Made by a program: the position numbers and the translations under genes
The notes under the pieces: generated by a model
What the model was told of the DNA's origin: nothing
Seen by the model: only the letters and a program-made list of their open reading frames with translations
The model's database searches: none
Assembly: GCF_902460415.1 (NCBI RefSeq)
Contig: NZ_CABPTY010000002.1
Coordinates: forward strand, 343,541-407,540
Direction of reading: 5' to 3'
Length of the DNA stretch: 64,000 nt
DNA from: Campylobacter_A concisus_Y
GTDB lineage: Bacteria > Campylobacterota > Campylobacteria > Campylobacterales > Campylobacteraceae
In this document: piece after piece, positions 29,219 to 38,091 of the stretch
Position numbering within the stretch: the first letter of the stretch is position 1
Layout: every line of letters begins with the position of its first letter

Positions 29219-29224
29219 TATAAT
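29219..29224 (+). promoter_or_regulatory. Putative -10 box of the lar operon
   Basis: TATAAT 40 bp before the GTG start of larA in A/T-rich DNA. A TAAGGAGC ribosome binding site follows. Confidence 0.5.
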
Positions 29225-29264
29225 CCTAAGATAAAAAATTAATAATTATACTTAAGGAGCAAAC

Positions 29265-30206
29265 GTGCAAATTCCTATTCGCTACGGCAAAGATGATATC
29301 ATCGACCTAAGCGTTCCGGAAAAAAATTTACTGGGAGTTTTTAACCCCAACCCCGTGGCTAAATTCGACGAAGCAGCGCTTATCGCAAAGGCTCTGGCAA
29401 ATCCGATAAACCAAAAAAGCTTTGACGAGTTTATCGCCGGCGATGAAAAGATCGTTATCATCGTAAATGACGGCACAAGGCCTACGCCAACTGCTAAAAT
29501 TTTAAAGCAAATTTATCCAAAAATTCGCGATAAAAATAAAATTTTCATCATCGCCACCGGCTGCCACAGAGAGGGGACGCTAGATGAATACAATATGATA
29601 TTTTCTAAAGAAATTTACCCAGAGATCAGAGCTAAAAACGAGGTTCATGACCACGACTCAAAGCACGATGAGATGGTATTTTTAGGCGAGTCCAAAAACG
29701 GCACGCAGATGTATCTAAACAAAATAGTAGCTGAAGCTAAAAAGGTGATCGTTATAGGTTCAGTCGAGCCTCACTATTTTGCAGGCTACACTGGCGGTAG
29801 AAAGGCGTTTTTGCCAGGCACTGCCTCATACGAGAGCATCACGCAAAACCACAAACTAGCCCTTAGTCCTGACGCTCAGGCTCTGCGTCTTGAGGGCAAC
29901 CCTGTGCATGAAGATATGATCGATGCGATGAAGGTTCTTTCAAACATCGATGTCTTTTCTATACAGACAGTGCTTGATAGCGAGCATGGCGTCTATTACG
30001 CGAGTGCTGGCGATCTAAACGATAGTTTTTATGACTGTGTGAAAAAGGCTGATGAGGTCTTTTGCGTAAATATCCCACAAAAAGCTGACATCGTGATCTC
30101 GGTAGCGCCTTATCCTATGGATGTCGATCTTTATCAGGCGCAAAAGGGTGCGGACGCAAAAATAGTCATCTTGCCGTTTGGCTCTATGACTGTGCCTAAG
30201 GTTTAA
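29265..30206 (+). CDS. larA: Nickel-pincer lactate racemase LarA homologue, internally deleted near the C terminus
   Basis: 313 residues; LarA enzymes have about 425. The N-terminal catalytic residues are in place: Arg72 (NDGTRPTP), His101 (TGCHREGT), His170 and Lys180 (EPHYFAGYTGGRKAF) and His196 (NHKL), with the spacing of characterised LarA (R75, H108, H174, K184, H200). After MDVDLYQAQKG the sequence jumps to DAKIVILPFGSMTVPKV, which resembles the extreme C terminus of the family, so ~110 residues appear deleted in frame. Start is GTG behind TAAGGAGC. The complete larC, larE and larB follow. Activity is doubtful. The protein may alternatively act on another 2-hydroxyacid, as LarA homologues do. 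Confidence 0.8.
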   Translation: MQIPIRYGKDDIIDLSVPEKNLLGVFNPNPVAKFDEAALIAKALANPINQKSFDEFIAGDEKIVIIVNDGTRPTPTAKILKQIYPKIRDKNKIFIIATGCHREGTLDEYNMIFSKEIYPEIRAKNEVHDHDSKHDEMVFLGESKNGTQMYLNKIVAEAKKVIVIGSVEPHYFAGYTGGRKAFLPGTASYESITQNHKLALSPDAQALRLEGNPVHEDMIDAMKVLSNIDVFSIQTVLDSEHGVYYASAGDLNDSFYDCVKKADEVFCVNIPQKADIVISVAPYPMDVDLYQAQKGADAKIVILPFGSMTVPKV

Positions 30207-30208
30207 GT

Positions 30209-31627
30209 ATGGCTAAAATTTTATACTATGATGCTAGCTGCGGTATTAGCGGCGATATGAATTTAGGCGCGCTGGTGGATCTGGGCGCGGATTTTAGCTA
30301 TCTTTGCGCCGAGCTTGCTAAGCTAAATTTAGCTAGCGAATTTTACCTACGCAAGCGCAAAGTGCTAAAATGCGGTATCTCTGCAACCAAAATAGACGTC
30401 GTTTGCGCGGCAAATCCGAGCCAAATTCCGCTTGGCCTCTTAGGCGCTAAATTTAGCCCGCGTCAAAATTTAAACGGCAAAATTCACGGCGCCGAATTTA
30501 GAGCGGATAAGCCCGCCCAAAACCATCCGCGTCCGCGAAATTTCACGCAAATTTTAGAGCTTATCGAGGGTTCTAGCCTAAGCGCTTTCGTAAAAAAAAC
30601 GGCAAGCGAAATTTTTAGCGTTATCGCGCAGGCCGAGGCCAAAATCCACGGCACTAGCGCAGAGCAAGTACATTTCCACGAAGTGGGCGCCGCGGACAGC
30701 ATCGCGGACGTAGTGGGTGCGGCTATTTGCTTGGAGGCCTTGGGTGCGCCGCAAATTTTTGCTTCGCCTATCGAGCTTGGCGGCGGTTTTGCGCACTGCG
30801 CTCACGGCAGGCTGACCGTACCGGCGCCTGCGGTTTGCGAAATTTTAAAAGGCGCTCAAGTAAGCCTAGGGCGAGCGAATTTCGAGATGACTACGCCCAC
30901 AGGAGCGGCTATTTTAAAGGCCTGCGCACTAAATTTAAGGGAGCAAGACCGCCGCGAGTCGCCGCGAAATTTTAAAATTTTAAGCACGGGCTACGGCGCT
31001 GGCGATAAAGACGTCGCAGATTTTGCCAACGCGCTTCGCGTGATACTTTGCGAAACGAGCGAGGATTTAGGCTTGAGAGATGAGCCAAATTTGAGCGTGC
31101 AGATCGGCTATGGCGAGCTTTGCGAGCGGATTTTAATCTCCACTAATATCGACGACATGGACGCCGAGAGCTTTGCCTTTGCGTGCGATATTTTGCGAGA
31201 TAGCGGCGCGCTGGACGTATTTAGCAGGTCTATTTTTATGAAAAAGGGGCGCGCGGGCTTTGAGCTAAACGCGCTGTGCCGCAAGCAGGACGCCGCGCGG
31301 ATAAAGGGGCTAATTTTCGCGCATACGACGGCGATCGGAGTTAGAGAGTGCGCCGTGAGGAAAACGGAGCTTGCGCGCGAGTTTTGCGAGGTAGAGACTA
31401 AATACGGCAAAATAAGGCTTAAAATTTCGCGCGGCCGAGTTTGCGGTTTTAACGCCGAACAAAATTTAACGGACGAAAATTTAGCCCGAAATTACCCCGA
31501 AATTTTAAAAATCAAGCCCGAATTCGAGGACTGCAAAAAAGCCGCGCAGAGATTTCAAACGACGATCCGCGAGGTTAGAAACGAGACTTTAAAAAAATAT
31601 GACGAAACTAGAAATTCTAAAAAATGA
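30209..31627 (+). CDS. larC: LarC, nickel insertion protein for the nickel-pincer cofactor
   Basis: 472 residues matching LarC (DUF111): MAKILYYDASCGISGDMNLG at the start, EQVHFHEVGAADSIADVVG, and EMTTPTGAAIL (about residue 230). LarC is a CTP-dependent nickel insertase completing the pyridinium nickel-pincer cofactor of LarA. It is a single uninterrupted ORF, unlike the frameshifted larC1/larC2 of Lactobacillus. The start is 2 bp after the larA stop and it overlaps larE by 29 bp. Base composition is clearly less AT-rich than the neighbouring mobilization genes. Confidence 0.93.
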   Translation: MAKILYYDASCGISGDMNLGALVDLGADFSYLCAELAKLNLASEFYLRKRKVLKCGISATKIDVVCAANPSQIPLGLLGAKFSPRQNLNGKIHGAEFRADKPAQNHPRPRNFTQILELIEGSSLSAFVKKTASEIFSVIAQAEAKIHGTSAEQVHFHEVGAADSIADVVGAAICLEALGAPQIFASPIELGGGFAHCAHGRLTVPAPAVCEILKGAQVSLGRANFEMTTPTGAAILKACALNLREQDRRESPRNFKILSTGYGAGDKDVADFANALRVILCETSEDLGLRDEPNLSVQIGYGELCERILISTNIDDMDAESFAFACDILRDSGALDVFSRSIFMKKGRAGFELNALCRKQDAARIKGLIFAHTTAIGVRECAVRKTELAREFCEVETKYGKIRLKISRGRVCGFNAEQNLTDENLARNYPEILKIKPEFEDCKKAAQRFQTTIREVRNETLKKYDETRNSKK

Positions 31628-32372
31628 TATAAAAAAGCTGGAAAATTTAGCCGTAGCGTTTAGCGGCGGCGTGGATAGCTCGCTACTGCTAAAGGTCGCT
31701 GCGGACGTGCTTGGCGAAAATGCGCTAGCACTCACGGTAAAATCGCCCTACATGTCTTTGCGAGAGATAGACGAGGCGGTAGAATTTGCTAAATTTTATG
31801 GCATCAGGCACGAGATATTTGAGGTAGGCATCGCTGATGAGATAAAGCTCAATCCGCAAAATCGCTGTTATCTTTGCAAAAAAGCAGTTTTTTCAAGGCT
31901 TATCGCGCGTGCAAACGAGCTAGGCTTTACAAATGTCGCTGACGGCACAAACAAAGATGATCTTGGCGAATATCGCCCGGGGCTTAAGGCAAAAGAAGAG
32001 CTTGGCGTGCTTTCTCCGCTTTTAAATTTGAGCAAATTTGAGATCCGCGAACTCTCACGTGAGCTAAATTTAGCAACTGCTGAAAAGCCAAGCTATGCAT
32101 GCTTGCTAACTCGTTTGCCGCATGAAAAAGAGATAAGCATAGATGAGCTAAATTTAGTAGAGGCGGCTGAAAATTTACTGATAAAAAGCGGCTACGCAAA
32201 TGTGCGAGCAAGGCTTGATGATAAAAAAATGAAGCTGCAAATGCCATTTTCTAGCATGCAAAGCTTTTTAAACGATGTGAAATTTAAGTCTATCGTTAAA
32301 GAGCTAGTAGCACTTGGTGCAGCAGAGGTGATGCTTGATCTAAAGGGGCTTAGAGAGGATGTTTTGGCATGA
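31599..32372 (+). CDS. larE: LarE, ATP-dependent sulfur transferase for nickel-pincer cofactor
   Basis: 257 residues. The PP-loop motif FSGGVDSS (21-28) adenylates the substrate carboxylate. Cys168 in KPSYACLLTR corresponds to the sulfur-donating Cys of LarE. Cys90 and Cys93 (RCYLC) form an additional CxxC, so this may be a three-cysteine, possibly Fe-S-using LarE rather than the single-Cys sacrificial type; that is inference. Overlaps larC by 29 bp and larB by 4 bp. Confidence 0.93.
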   Translation: MTKLEILKNDIKKLENLAVAFSGGVDSSLLLKVAADVLGENALALTVKSPYMSLREIDEAVEFAKFYGIRHEIFEVGIADEIKLNPQNRCYLCKKAVFSRLIARANELGFTNVADGTNKDDLGEYRPGLKAKEELGVLSPLLNLSKFEIRELSRELNLATAEKPSYACLLTRLPHEKEISIDELNLVEAAENLLIKSGYANVRARLDDKKMKLQMPFSSMQSFLNDVKFKSIVKELVALGAAEVMLDLKGLREDVLA

Positions 32373-33115
32373 GCGAGGCTGAAATTTTAGAATTTATCGC
32401 CAGTATAAAAAATGGCAAGATGAGCGAGCAAGATGCGCTAAAGTATCTAAAAAACTATCCATTTAATGACATCGGATGTGCTAAGATCGACACTCAGCGT
32501 GCTTTACGAAATGGTACTGGTGAGGTGATATATGGGGCAAATAAAACAGATGATGAAATTTTGCAAATTGCTAGTGCGATCGGCGAAAAAAATGAAAATA
32601 TTCTAATCACAAGAACAAATGAGAATGTTTTTGAACGCATACGTGAGATCTTTCCGCAGGCAGATTTTAATGCTCGTGGCAGGGTGATTAGCGTCAAATT
32701 TAAAGAACTAGCACCCACAAAAAGCTACATCTCGATAGTCTCTGCCGGAACTGCCGATGGTGCAGTCGTGGAGGAGGCCTATGAGACGGCAAAATTCTTA
32801 GGCAACGATGTGAGAAAATTTACCGATGTTGGTGTGGCAGGACTACATAGGCTGGTCGCAAAGCTCGATGAGATACGTGGTGCAAAGGTCGTCATCGCCG
32901 TTGCTGGTATGGAGGGCGCGCTAGCTAGCGTGTTAGCAGGCCTTGTAAGCTCTCTAGTGATCGCAGTGCCTACCAGCGTGGGATATGGGGCAAATTTTGG
33001 AGGACTAGCGGCACTGCTAGCCATGCTAAATAGCTGTGCAAACGGCGTCAGCGTCGTAAATATCGACAACGGATACGGTGCTGCGTATAACGCTAGCCTG
33101 ATAAATCATCTATAA
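32369..33115 (+). CDS. larB: LarB, nicotinate dinucleotide carboxylase of nickel-pincer cofactor synthesis
   Basis: 248 residues. The C-terminal half is AIR-carboxylase-like: SIVSAGTADGAVVEEAYETA, FTDVGVAGLHRL, AVAGMEGALASVLAGLV, PTSVGYGA. LarB carboxylates nicotinic acid adenine dinucleotide and hydrolyses it, the first step of cofactor synthesis. It closes the larA-larC-larE-larB set, joined to larE by a 4-bp overlap. Full length. Confidence 0.93.
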   Translation: MSEAEILEFIASIKNGKMSEQDALKYLKNYPFNDIGCAKIDTQRALRNGTGEVIYGANKTDDEILQIASAIGEKNENILITRTNENVFERIREIFPQADFNARGRVISVKFKELAPTKSYISIVSAGTADGAVVEEAYETAKFLGNDVRKFTDVGVAGLHRLVAKLDEIRGAKVVIAVAGMEGALASVLAGLVSSLVIAVPTSVGYGANFGGLAALLAMLNSCANGVSVVNIDNGYGAAYNASLINHL

Positions 33116-33166
33116 ATTTATGCTTGCGTAGCGGCGGATAAATGAGCTAAATTTAAGGAAAAAACG

Positions 33167-33580
33167 TTGCAAGAGATAAATTTAGGCGATCAAATAAAAA
33201 CGCAAAGACAAAGCGTACGAACAAGACTAGCCTTTTTAGTCGCGGCTGGCGTGATCTTGGCGGTCGAAATTTACATCGCAGTTTGCGTAAAGGGCGGCTT
33301 CGTGCGCCATTATCTGGGCGATGTTTTGGCGGTTATCTTGCTTTACGCGTTTGTGAGAGCTATATTTAGCGCGCCGCCATCAAATTTAGCGCTTAAAATT
33401 TTTGCCTTTGCGGCAGCTTTGGAACTTGTGCAGTATTTTGGCACAGTGCAAATTTTAGGCATAGAAAATAAAATTTTAAAAGTAATAATCGGCGGAACGT
33501 TTGATTTTACCGACCTGCTCTGCTACGCTGTGGGCTGCGTCCTGGCGAGCGCTTATGAAAAATTTGAAAGTAAAATTTAG
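33167..33580 (+). CDS. DUF2809-like small membrane protein
   Basis: 137 residues with about four hydrophobic segments (roughly 21-41, 50-67, 74-92, 112-129) and the motif HYLGDVLAVILLYAFVRA typical of DUF2809 proteins. Function unknown. It lies between larB and ttdA on the same strand and may be co-transcribed. The probable start is TTG or ATG-like at 33167, behind a purine-rich stretch. Confidence 0.75.
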   Translation: MQEINLGDQIKTQRQSVRTRLAFLVAAGVILAVEIYIAVCVKGGFVRHYLGDVLAVILLYAFVRAIFSAPPSNLALKIFAFAAALELVQYFGTVQILGIENKILKVIIGGTFDFTDLLCYAVGCVLASAYEKFESKI

Positions 33581-33593
33581 CAAAGGAGAGGCG

Positions 33594-34494
33594 ATGGATA
33601 AAGAAAAAGCCGTGCAAAAGATGACTGAGGTCATGGCGAAATTCGTCGGCTACACGGGCAAGGTGCTGCCAGACGACATGACGGCGAAGCTGCACGAGCT
33701 CGCTGAGCGTGAAACGCAACCACTGGCAAAAGAGATCTATAAAACGATGTTTGAAAACCAGCGCCTTGCAAAGCAGCTAGACCGCCCGTCCTGTCAGGAT
33801 ACGGGCGTGATCCAGTTTTTCGTCCGTTACGGCGCAAATTTTCCGCTAATTGGCGAGCTTGAGGAGCTGCTACGAGAGGCGGTGCTGCAAGCGACTCGTG
33901 AAGCCCCCACTTCGCCATAACAGTGTCGAGACGTTTTACGAGTACAACACCGGCAAAAACGTCGGCAAGGGCACGCCGAGCGTATTTTGGGAGATCGTGC
34001 CAAATAGCAGCGAGTGCGAGATACACACCTATATGGCGGGCGGTGGCTGTAGTCTGCTAGGTAAGGCAACCGTACTGATGCCCGGCATGGGCTACGAGGG
34101 AGTCGTGAAATTCGTCATGGACATAATGACCAGCTACGGCATAAACGCCTGTCCGCCGCTATTAGTGGGCGTTGGCGTGGGGACTTCGATCGACGTGGCA
34201 TCCTTGCTATCTAAAAAGGCGCTGATGAGACCGCTTGGCTCTAAAAATTCAAACGAACGTGCCGCATTAATTGAAAAGTTGCTAGAAGATGGCATAAATA
34301 AAATAGGTCTGGGCCCACAAGGCATGAGTGGTGCAAGCTCCGTGATGGGCATACATATCGAAAACTGCGCCCGCCATCCAAGCGTCATAGCCGTTGCTGT
34401 AAACGTGGGCTGCTGGTCGCACCGCAAAGGGCATATCGTCTGGGACGCTGATCTAAATTTTGACGTAAAATCGCACAAGGAGTTTGCGCTATGA
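33594..34494 (+). pseudogene. ttdA: L(+)-tartrate dehydratase alpha subunit, frameshifted
   Basis: Start ATG 33594 behind AAAGGAGAGG. The first frame reads MDKEKAVQKMTEVMAKF to REAP, and the second continues LRHNSVETFYEYNTGKNVGK to the stop at 34494. Both halves align along E. coli TtdA, including QDTGVIQFFV, YMAGGGCSLLGK and GPQGMSGASSVMG. The break is at a run of five Cs (33904-33908): with four Cs the frame is intact. This is either a real one-base insertion or a sequencing error. Fumarase class I-type Fe-S hydro-lyase, converting tartrate to oxaloacetate with TtdB. Confidence 0.85.
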
Positions 34495-34589
34495 GTAAGA
34501 AAATTTTAACCACGCCTATAAGCGCCGAGGATCTTTCAAATATCAAAATCGGCGATGTGATCTATCTAACGGGGCACATCAGTTTGTAG
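34491..34589 (+). pseudogene. ttdB: Truncated L(+)-tartrate dehydratase beta subunit
   Basis: Starts by ATGA overlap with ttdA and reads MSKKILTTPISAEDLSNIKI then GDVIYLTGHI, the N terminus of TtdB, before the sequence switches at ~34581 to unrelated DNA and a stop. Only ~30 of about 200 residues remain, so the enzyme cannot be made here. The deletion boundary coincides with the start of the following unidentified remnant. Confidence 0.85.
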
Positions 34590-34894
34590 ATTTGGCTAGC
34601 ACACAAAGAGAGCTAGCAGATGAATTAGGAGCTAAGTTTTTAGAATTTTGTAGTTCATACCTAAATTAAAAATGTGTTATTGCCAAAAGTGAATTTACTT
34701 ACCAAGAATCTTTTTTGCCAGCAAGCCTAACTATCGAAGCCTACACTAAAAAACCGACTGCTAACACAACAATGGTAGATGCGTACATTGGTAATGTGCA
34801 TTTTAGGTTAAATTATGATTATGTATATGAAGAGTATGATGATGATCATTTTAAAGATGAATATGCGTATCAATATCTTGACTTTCAAATATAA
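34580..34894 (+). pseudogene. Remnant of an unidentified gene
   Basis: A single reading frame with one internal TAA (34667-34669): FVDLASTQRELADELGAKF before it, SEFTYQESFLPASLTIEAYT after it, ending in acidic, Tyr/Asp-rich residues at 34892. There is no start codon at the left, where it joins the truncated ttdB. It looks like the 3' end of a gene brought in by the deletion. Not recognised. Confidence 0.45.
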
Positions 34895-34943
34895 CAAGTG
34901 CTATAATACAATCAAGTTACATTTAAAGAAATGAGGGTAAATC

Positions 34944-35246
34944 ATGGCAAACGGAGATTATGAAGTAACTCATAATAGGATTCTTAATAGTGTAAAGAAA
35001 AAATATCATTCATACAAAGGTAAAGTAGGCAAGATTGCTGATAATATAATAGACAGAAATTTTAAAGCTGATAAGCCGTTACAAAAATGGAGTACTGATG
35101 TATCTCAATTTAACTTTTCATGGAGTAAATGCAACATTTCACCAATACTTGATATGTATACAAATGAAATAATCTCTTATGACTTATCCTTAAGTCCTAA
35201 TTTAGAGCAAATATCTAAAAAAATTTTGTTAACTTCTTTATATTGA
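34944..35246 (+). pseudogene. Fragment of an IS3-family transposase (OrfB)
   Basis: The central part, KKYHSYKGKVGKIADNIIDR followed by NFKADKPLQKWSTDV and SPILDMYTNEIISYDLS, is the start of the IS3/IS150 OrfB integrase catalytic domain. Upstream HTH and downstream DDE parts are missing (100 of ~280 residues). It marks the junction between the tartrate genes and the ABC transporter cluster. Confidence 0.75.
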
Positions 35247-35298
35247 GGATAGGAGACTATATAAAAGATTTTTACTATTAATTAGAAAGAGTGGATAA

Positions 35299-36321
35299 AT
35301 GGGGAAAGGTTTCTTTAAGAATAAAAAATTATGCATATTGGTTCTCTTTGTATTGCTATTGCTTTTAATACTAACTTGTATTTGTTTAGGAAGATATCAG
35401 GTTAGCCCCTATAAAGCATTTATGATTATATACAAAACAATAACCGGAGATGTTAGCGGCTTAGATGTACATGAAACTAGTGTAGTAATTGACATAAGAC
35501 TACCTAGAATACTTATGGGAGTTTTAGTAGGTGCAGGGCTATCACTGGCAGGAGCAGCATATCAAACTGTTTTTTCAAACCCTTTAGTTAGCCCGGACTT
35601 ACTAGGGGTGTCTTCAGGAGCAGGTTTTGGGGCGGCTTTATCTATATTATTATCCCTAGACATGATAGTGACTCAGCATGTTTCTTTGCTTCTGGGGCTT
35701 TTAGCAGTTTATATAGTTTTAAACCTATCCAGAGTAAAAAAACGAACAGATTTGTATGTGTTAGTTTTATCCGGAGTAATTGTAAAGTCACTATTTGATG
35801 CTTCAATATCATTTATTAAATATATAGCAGATCCGGAAGATAAGCTTCCAACTATCACTATGTGGTTGCTGGGAAGTTTAGCAAGTGTATCCTATAGAGA
35901 TCTTGTTATTTGTTCAATAATAATAATACCTTGTATTTTCGGCTTCTTTCTATTAAGGTGGAAATTGAATCTTTTATCTCTAGATTCTGATGAGGCTAGG
36001 TCTTTAGGAATTAATGTAAAAAAATTACGTATTGTGGTTATCTTACTCTCAACATTGATAACTGCAACTACAGTTTCTGTATGTGGAATTATAGGATGGA
36101 TAGGTTTAATAATTCCCCATTTGGCGAGAATGGTTATCGGAAATGATAATAGGTACCTTATTCCAACTTGTTGTGTTATGGGAGCAATTTATTTATTACT
36201 GATAGATACCCTTTCAAGAGCAGCTACAAGCAATGAAATTCCCATTTCAATATTAACAGCATTTATAGGTGCGCCATTATTCATAACTATACTTAGAAAG
36301 AATTCGGGAGAAAGAAGATGA
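35299..36321 (+). CDS. FecCD-type ABC transporter permease (iron/cobalamin/tetrapyrrole uptake)
   Basis: 340 residues, about ten hydrophobic segments. FecCD/BtuC signatures include RLPRILMGVLVGAGLSLAGA, NPLVSPDLLGVSSGAGFGAA and GWIGLIIPHLARM. It forms the membrane channel with the ATPase gene it overlaps by 4 bp. The substrate is not readable from sequence. Codon and RBS style (AAGGAGG in this cluster) look like Clostridia rather than Campylobacter. The operon start was probably reshaped by the IS3 insertion just upstream. Confidence 0.92.
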   Translation: MGKGFFKNKKLCILVLFVLLLLLILTCICLGRYQVSPYKAFMIIYKTITGDVSGLDVHETSVVIDIRLPRILMGVLVGAGLSLAGAAYQTVFSNPLVSPDLLGVSSGAGFGAALSILLSLDMIVTQHVSLLLGLLAVYIVLNLSRVKKRTDLYVLVLSGVIVKSLFDASISFIKYIADPEDKLPTITMWLLGSLASVSYRDLVICSIIIIPCIFGFFLLRWKLNLLSLDSDEARSLGINVKKLRIVVILLSTLITATTVSVCGIIGWIGLIIPHLARMVIGNDNRYLIPTCCVMGAIYLLLIDTLSRAATSNEIPISILTAFIGAPLFITILRKNSGERR

Positions 36322-37103
36322 TACTCCAAGTTAAAAAAGGTACTTTTTCATATGACAAGAGAAAAATTTTAAAAGATATTTCATTTGATTTAAAAGAAGA
36401 AGAAGTAATGTCCATTCTTGGACCCAATGGGGTGGGTAAAACTACTTTCTTAAGGTGTCTTATGGGATTTTTAAAATGGGACACGGGAAAAGCCTTATTG
36501 TTCGGCAAAGATATAAATGAATATGCAGAAAAAGAATTATGGGAAAACTTAAGTTATGTTCCTCAAGTTAAGAAAAGTGTGTTTAGTTATGGGGTTTTAG
36601 AAATGGTTGTGATGGGTTTAGACAAGGAAAACAGTTTTTTCCATATCCCTACGAAGGAAGATTATGATAAAGCTTATGAAACTTTAAAAGAATTAGGAGT
36701 TGAAAAGCTATCAAATAGATACTGTGATGAGCTATCCGGAGGAGAGCTTCAAATGGTTATGATTGCGAGAGCTCTTGTTTCTAATCCAAAACTTCTTATT
36801 TTAGATGAACCGGAGTCAAACCTGGATATGAAGAATCAAATTAGAATCATAGAGGCAATTAAACATATAAATGTAAATAAAAAATCTGCTTGCATAATAA
36901 ACACTCATTTTCCTAGTCATGCATTGCAGATATCTGACAAAACTTTGTTTATCGGTAGTGACTACAAAACAACCTTTGATGAAAGTTCGAAAGCCATTAC
37001 TGAAGATAACTTACAAAAGTATTTTCAGATCAAAGCTAAAATTTTAATTTTTCAAGCAGAAGAAGTTGAATACAAAACAGTTGCACCTTATAAAGCCATA
37101 TAG
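36318..37103 (+). CDS. ABC transporter ATP-binding protein of the FecCD system
   Basis: 261 residues. Walker A is GPNGVGKTT (about 35-43), the signature is LSGGELQMV, and Walker B is KLLILDEPESNLD. It belongs to the FepC/BtuD/FhuC subfamily. It overlaps the permease by 4 bp and powers uptake of the ligand bound by the lipoprotein at 38092. Full length. Confidence 0.93.
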   Translation: MILQVKKGTFSYDKRKILKDISFDLKEEEVMSILGPNGVGKTTFLRCLMGFLKWDTGKALLFGKDINEYAEKELWENLSYVPQVKKSVFSYGVLEMVVMGLDKENSFFHIPTKEDYDKAYETLKELGVEKLSNRYCDELSGGELQMVMIARALVSNPKLLILDEPESNLDMKNQIRIIEAIKHINVNKKSACIINTHFPSHALQISDKTLFIGSDYKTTFDESSKAITEDNLQKYFQIKAKILIFQAEEVEYKTVAPYKAI

Positions 37104-37126
37104 AACTGTTAGAAGGAGGTTAATGA

Positions 37127-38074
37127 ATGGAATATAGAAAATTAGGATCTACAGGCATACAAATTTCAAGAATATCTATGGGAAGTCATCACTTAAAGAA
37201 TCCCCAAGATATAGATAAACATGCAGAAAATTTCTTCTATGCATATAAACAAGGAATAAATTTCTTTGAAACCGGCGATACTTATGGAAACAATTGTTCA
37301 GAACTTATATTAGGTGCAGCCATAAAAGAAATGAAGAAGCATAAAAAACCATTTTATATTATGTCAAAGACACATGCCGGAGATTCTAAAACATTTCGAA
37401 AAAATCTTGAAAATTCTTTGAAGAATTTAGGAATAAGTTGTATTGACTCCTTTACTTGTCTTTGGGGTGTAAAATCTTTTGAAGAATGGAGAGGAGCTAA
37501 AAACTATGGAGCTATAAGAGAGATGGAAAAAGCAAGAGAAGAAGGACTTATTAAGCATATTACTTTTTCTTCACACTTACAAAATAAAGAACTAATTGAG
37601 ATGATTGGGGAGTATAAATTTGATTATAGTTTACAGGGCTTTAATATAATTAATTCCAAATACAGATTAAAAGGAATAATGAAGACTCATGAAAAAGATA
37701 TAGGGACAATAGCTATGAATCCGCTGGCAACAGGAGACTTGTTGCTTTATGAAGATATATTTAACGCTATTCGTATAAAAGAAGACCAAACTTTGGTTCA
37801 AGCGGCATATGCATATATTCTGTCCTTTCCTTTTATAGATTCTGTACTGGGAACCTTTAATTCAAAAGATGAAATTAATGAAGCTATTAAAACCCTATAT
37901 CAAGAACCTTACTCTGCTAAAGAAAGGAGTGAACAAGAAGGAAAATTAAAAGAAAGAATTAATCAAGTTGATTTAGAAAGAAAGATAGAAGTTGGCAAAG
38001 CTCTTAGACAAAGACCTCATATATTAAGAGAAGAAGTTGCAGATTTGTTTGGAGTTTATCCACTAAGTGTATAA
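37127..38074 (+). CDS. Aldo/keto reductase family protein
   Basis: 315 residues with an AKR pattern: MEYRKLGSTGIQISRISMGS, FFETGDTYGNN (Asp/Tyr), IMSKTHAG (Lys), and SVLGTFNSKDE at the cofactor end. Where most AKRs have the catalytic His (Y-x-x-H), this protein reads CLWGV, so classical reductase activity is uncertain. The preceding AGAAGGAGGT ribosome binding site is strong. Its place inside an ABC uptake cluster suggests ligand modification, but this is inference. Confidence 0.85.
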   Translation: MEYRKLGSTGIQISRISMGSHHLKNPQDIDKHAENFFYAYKQGINFFETGDTYGNNCSELILGAAIKEMKKHKKPFYIMSKTHAGDSKTFRKNLENSLKNLGISCIDSFTCLWGVKSFEEWRGAKNYGAIREMEKAREEGLIKHITFSSHLQNKELIEMIGEYKFDYSLQGFNIINSKYRLKGIMKTHEKDIGTIAMNPLATGDLLLYEDIFNAIRIKEDQTLVQAAYAYILSFPFIDSVLGTFNSKDEINEAIKTLYQEPYSAKERSEQEGKLKERINQVDLERKIEVGKALRQRPHILREEVADLFGVYPLSV

Positions 38075-38091
38075 TTTTCAAAGGAGGAAAA

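Noticed and set aside
33501..33593. Upstream extension of the first tartrate dehydratase frame
   Set aside because: The extension overlaps the DUF2809 gene, while ATG 33594 has a good AAAGGAGAGG site and matches the family N terminus.
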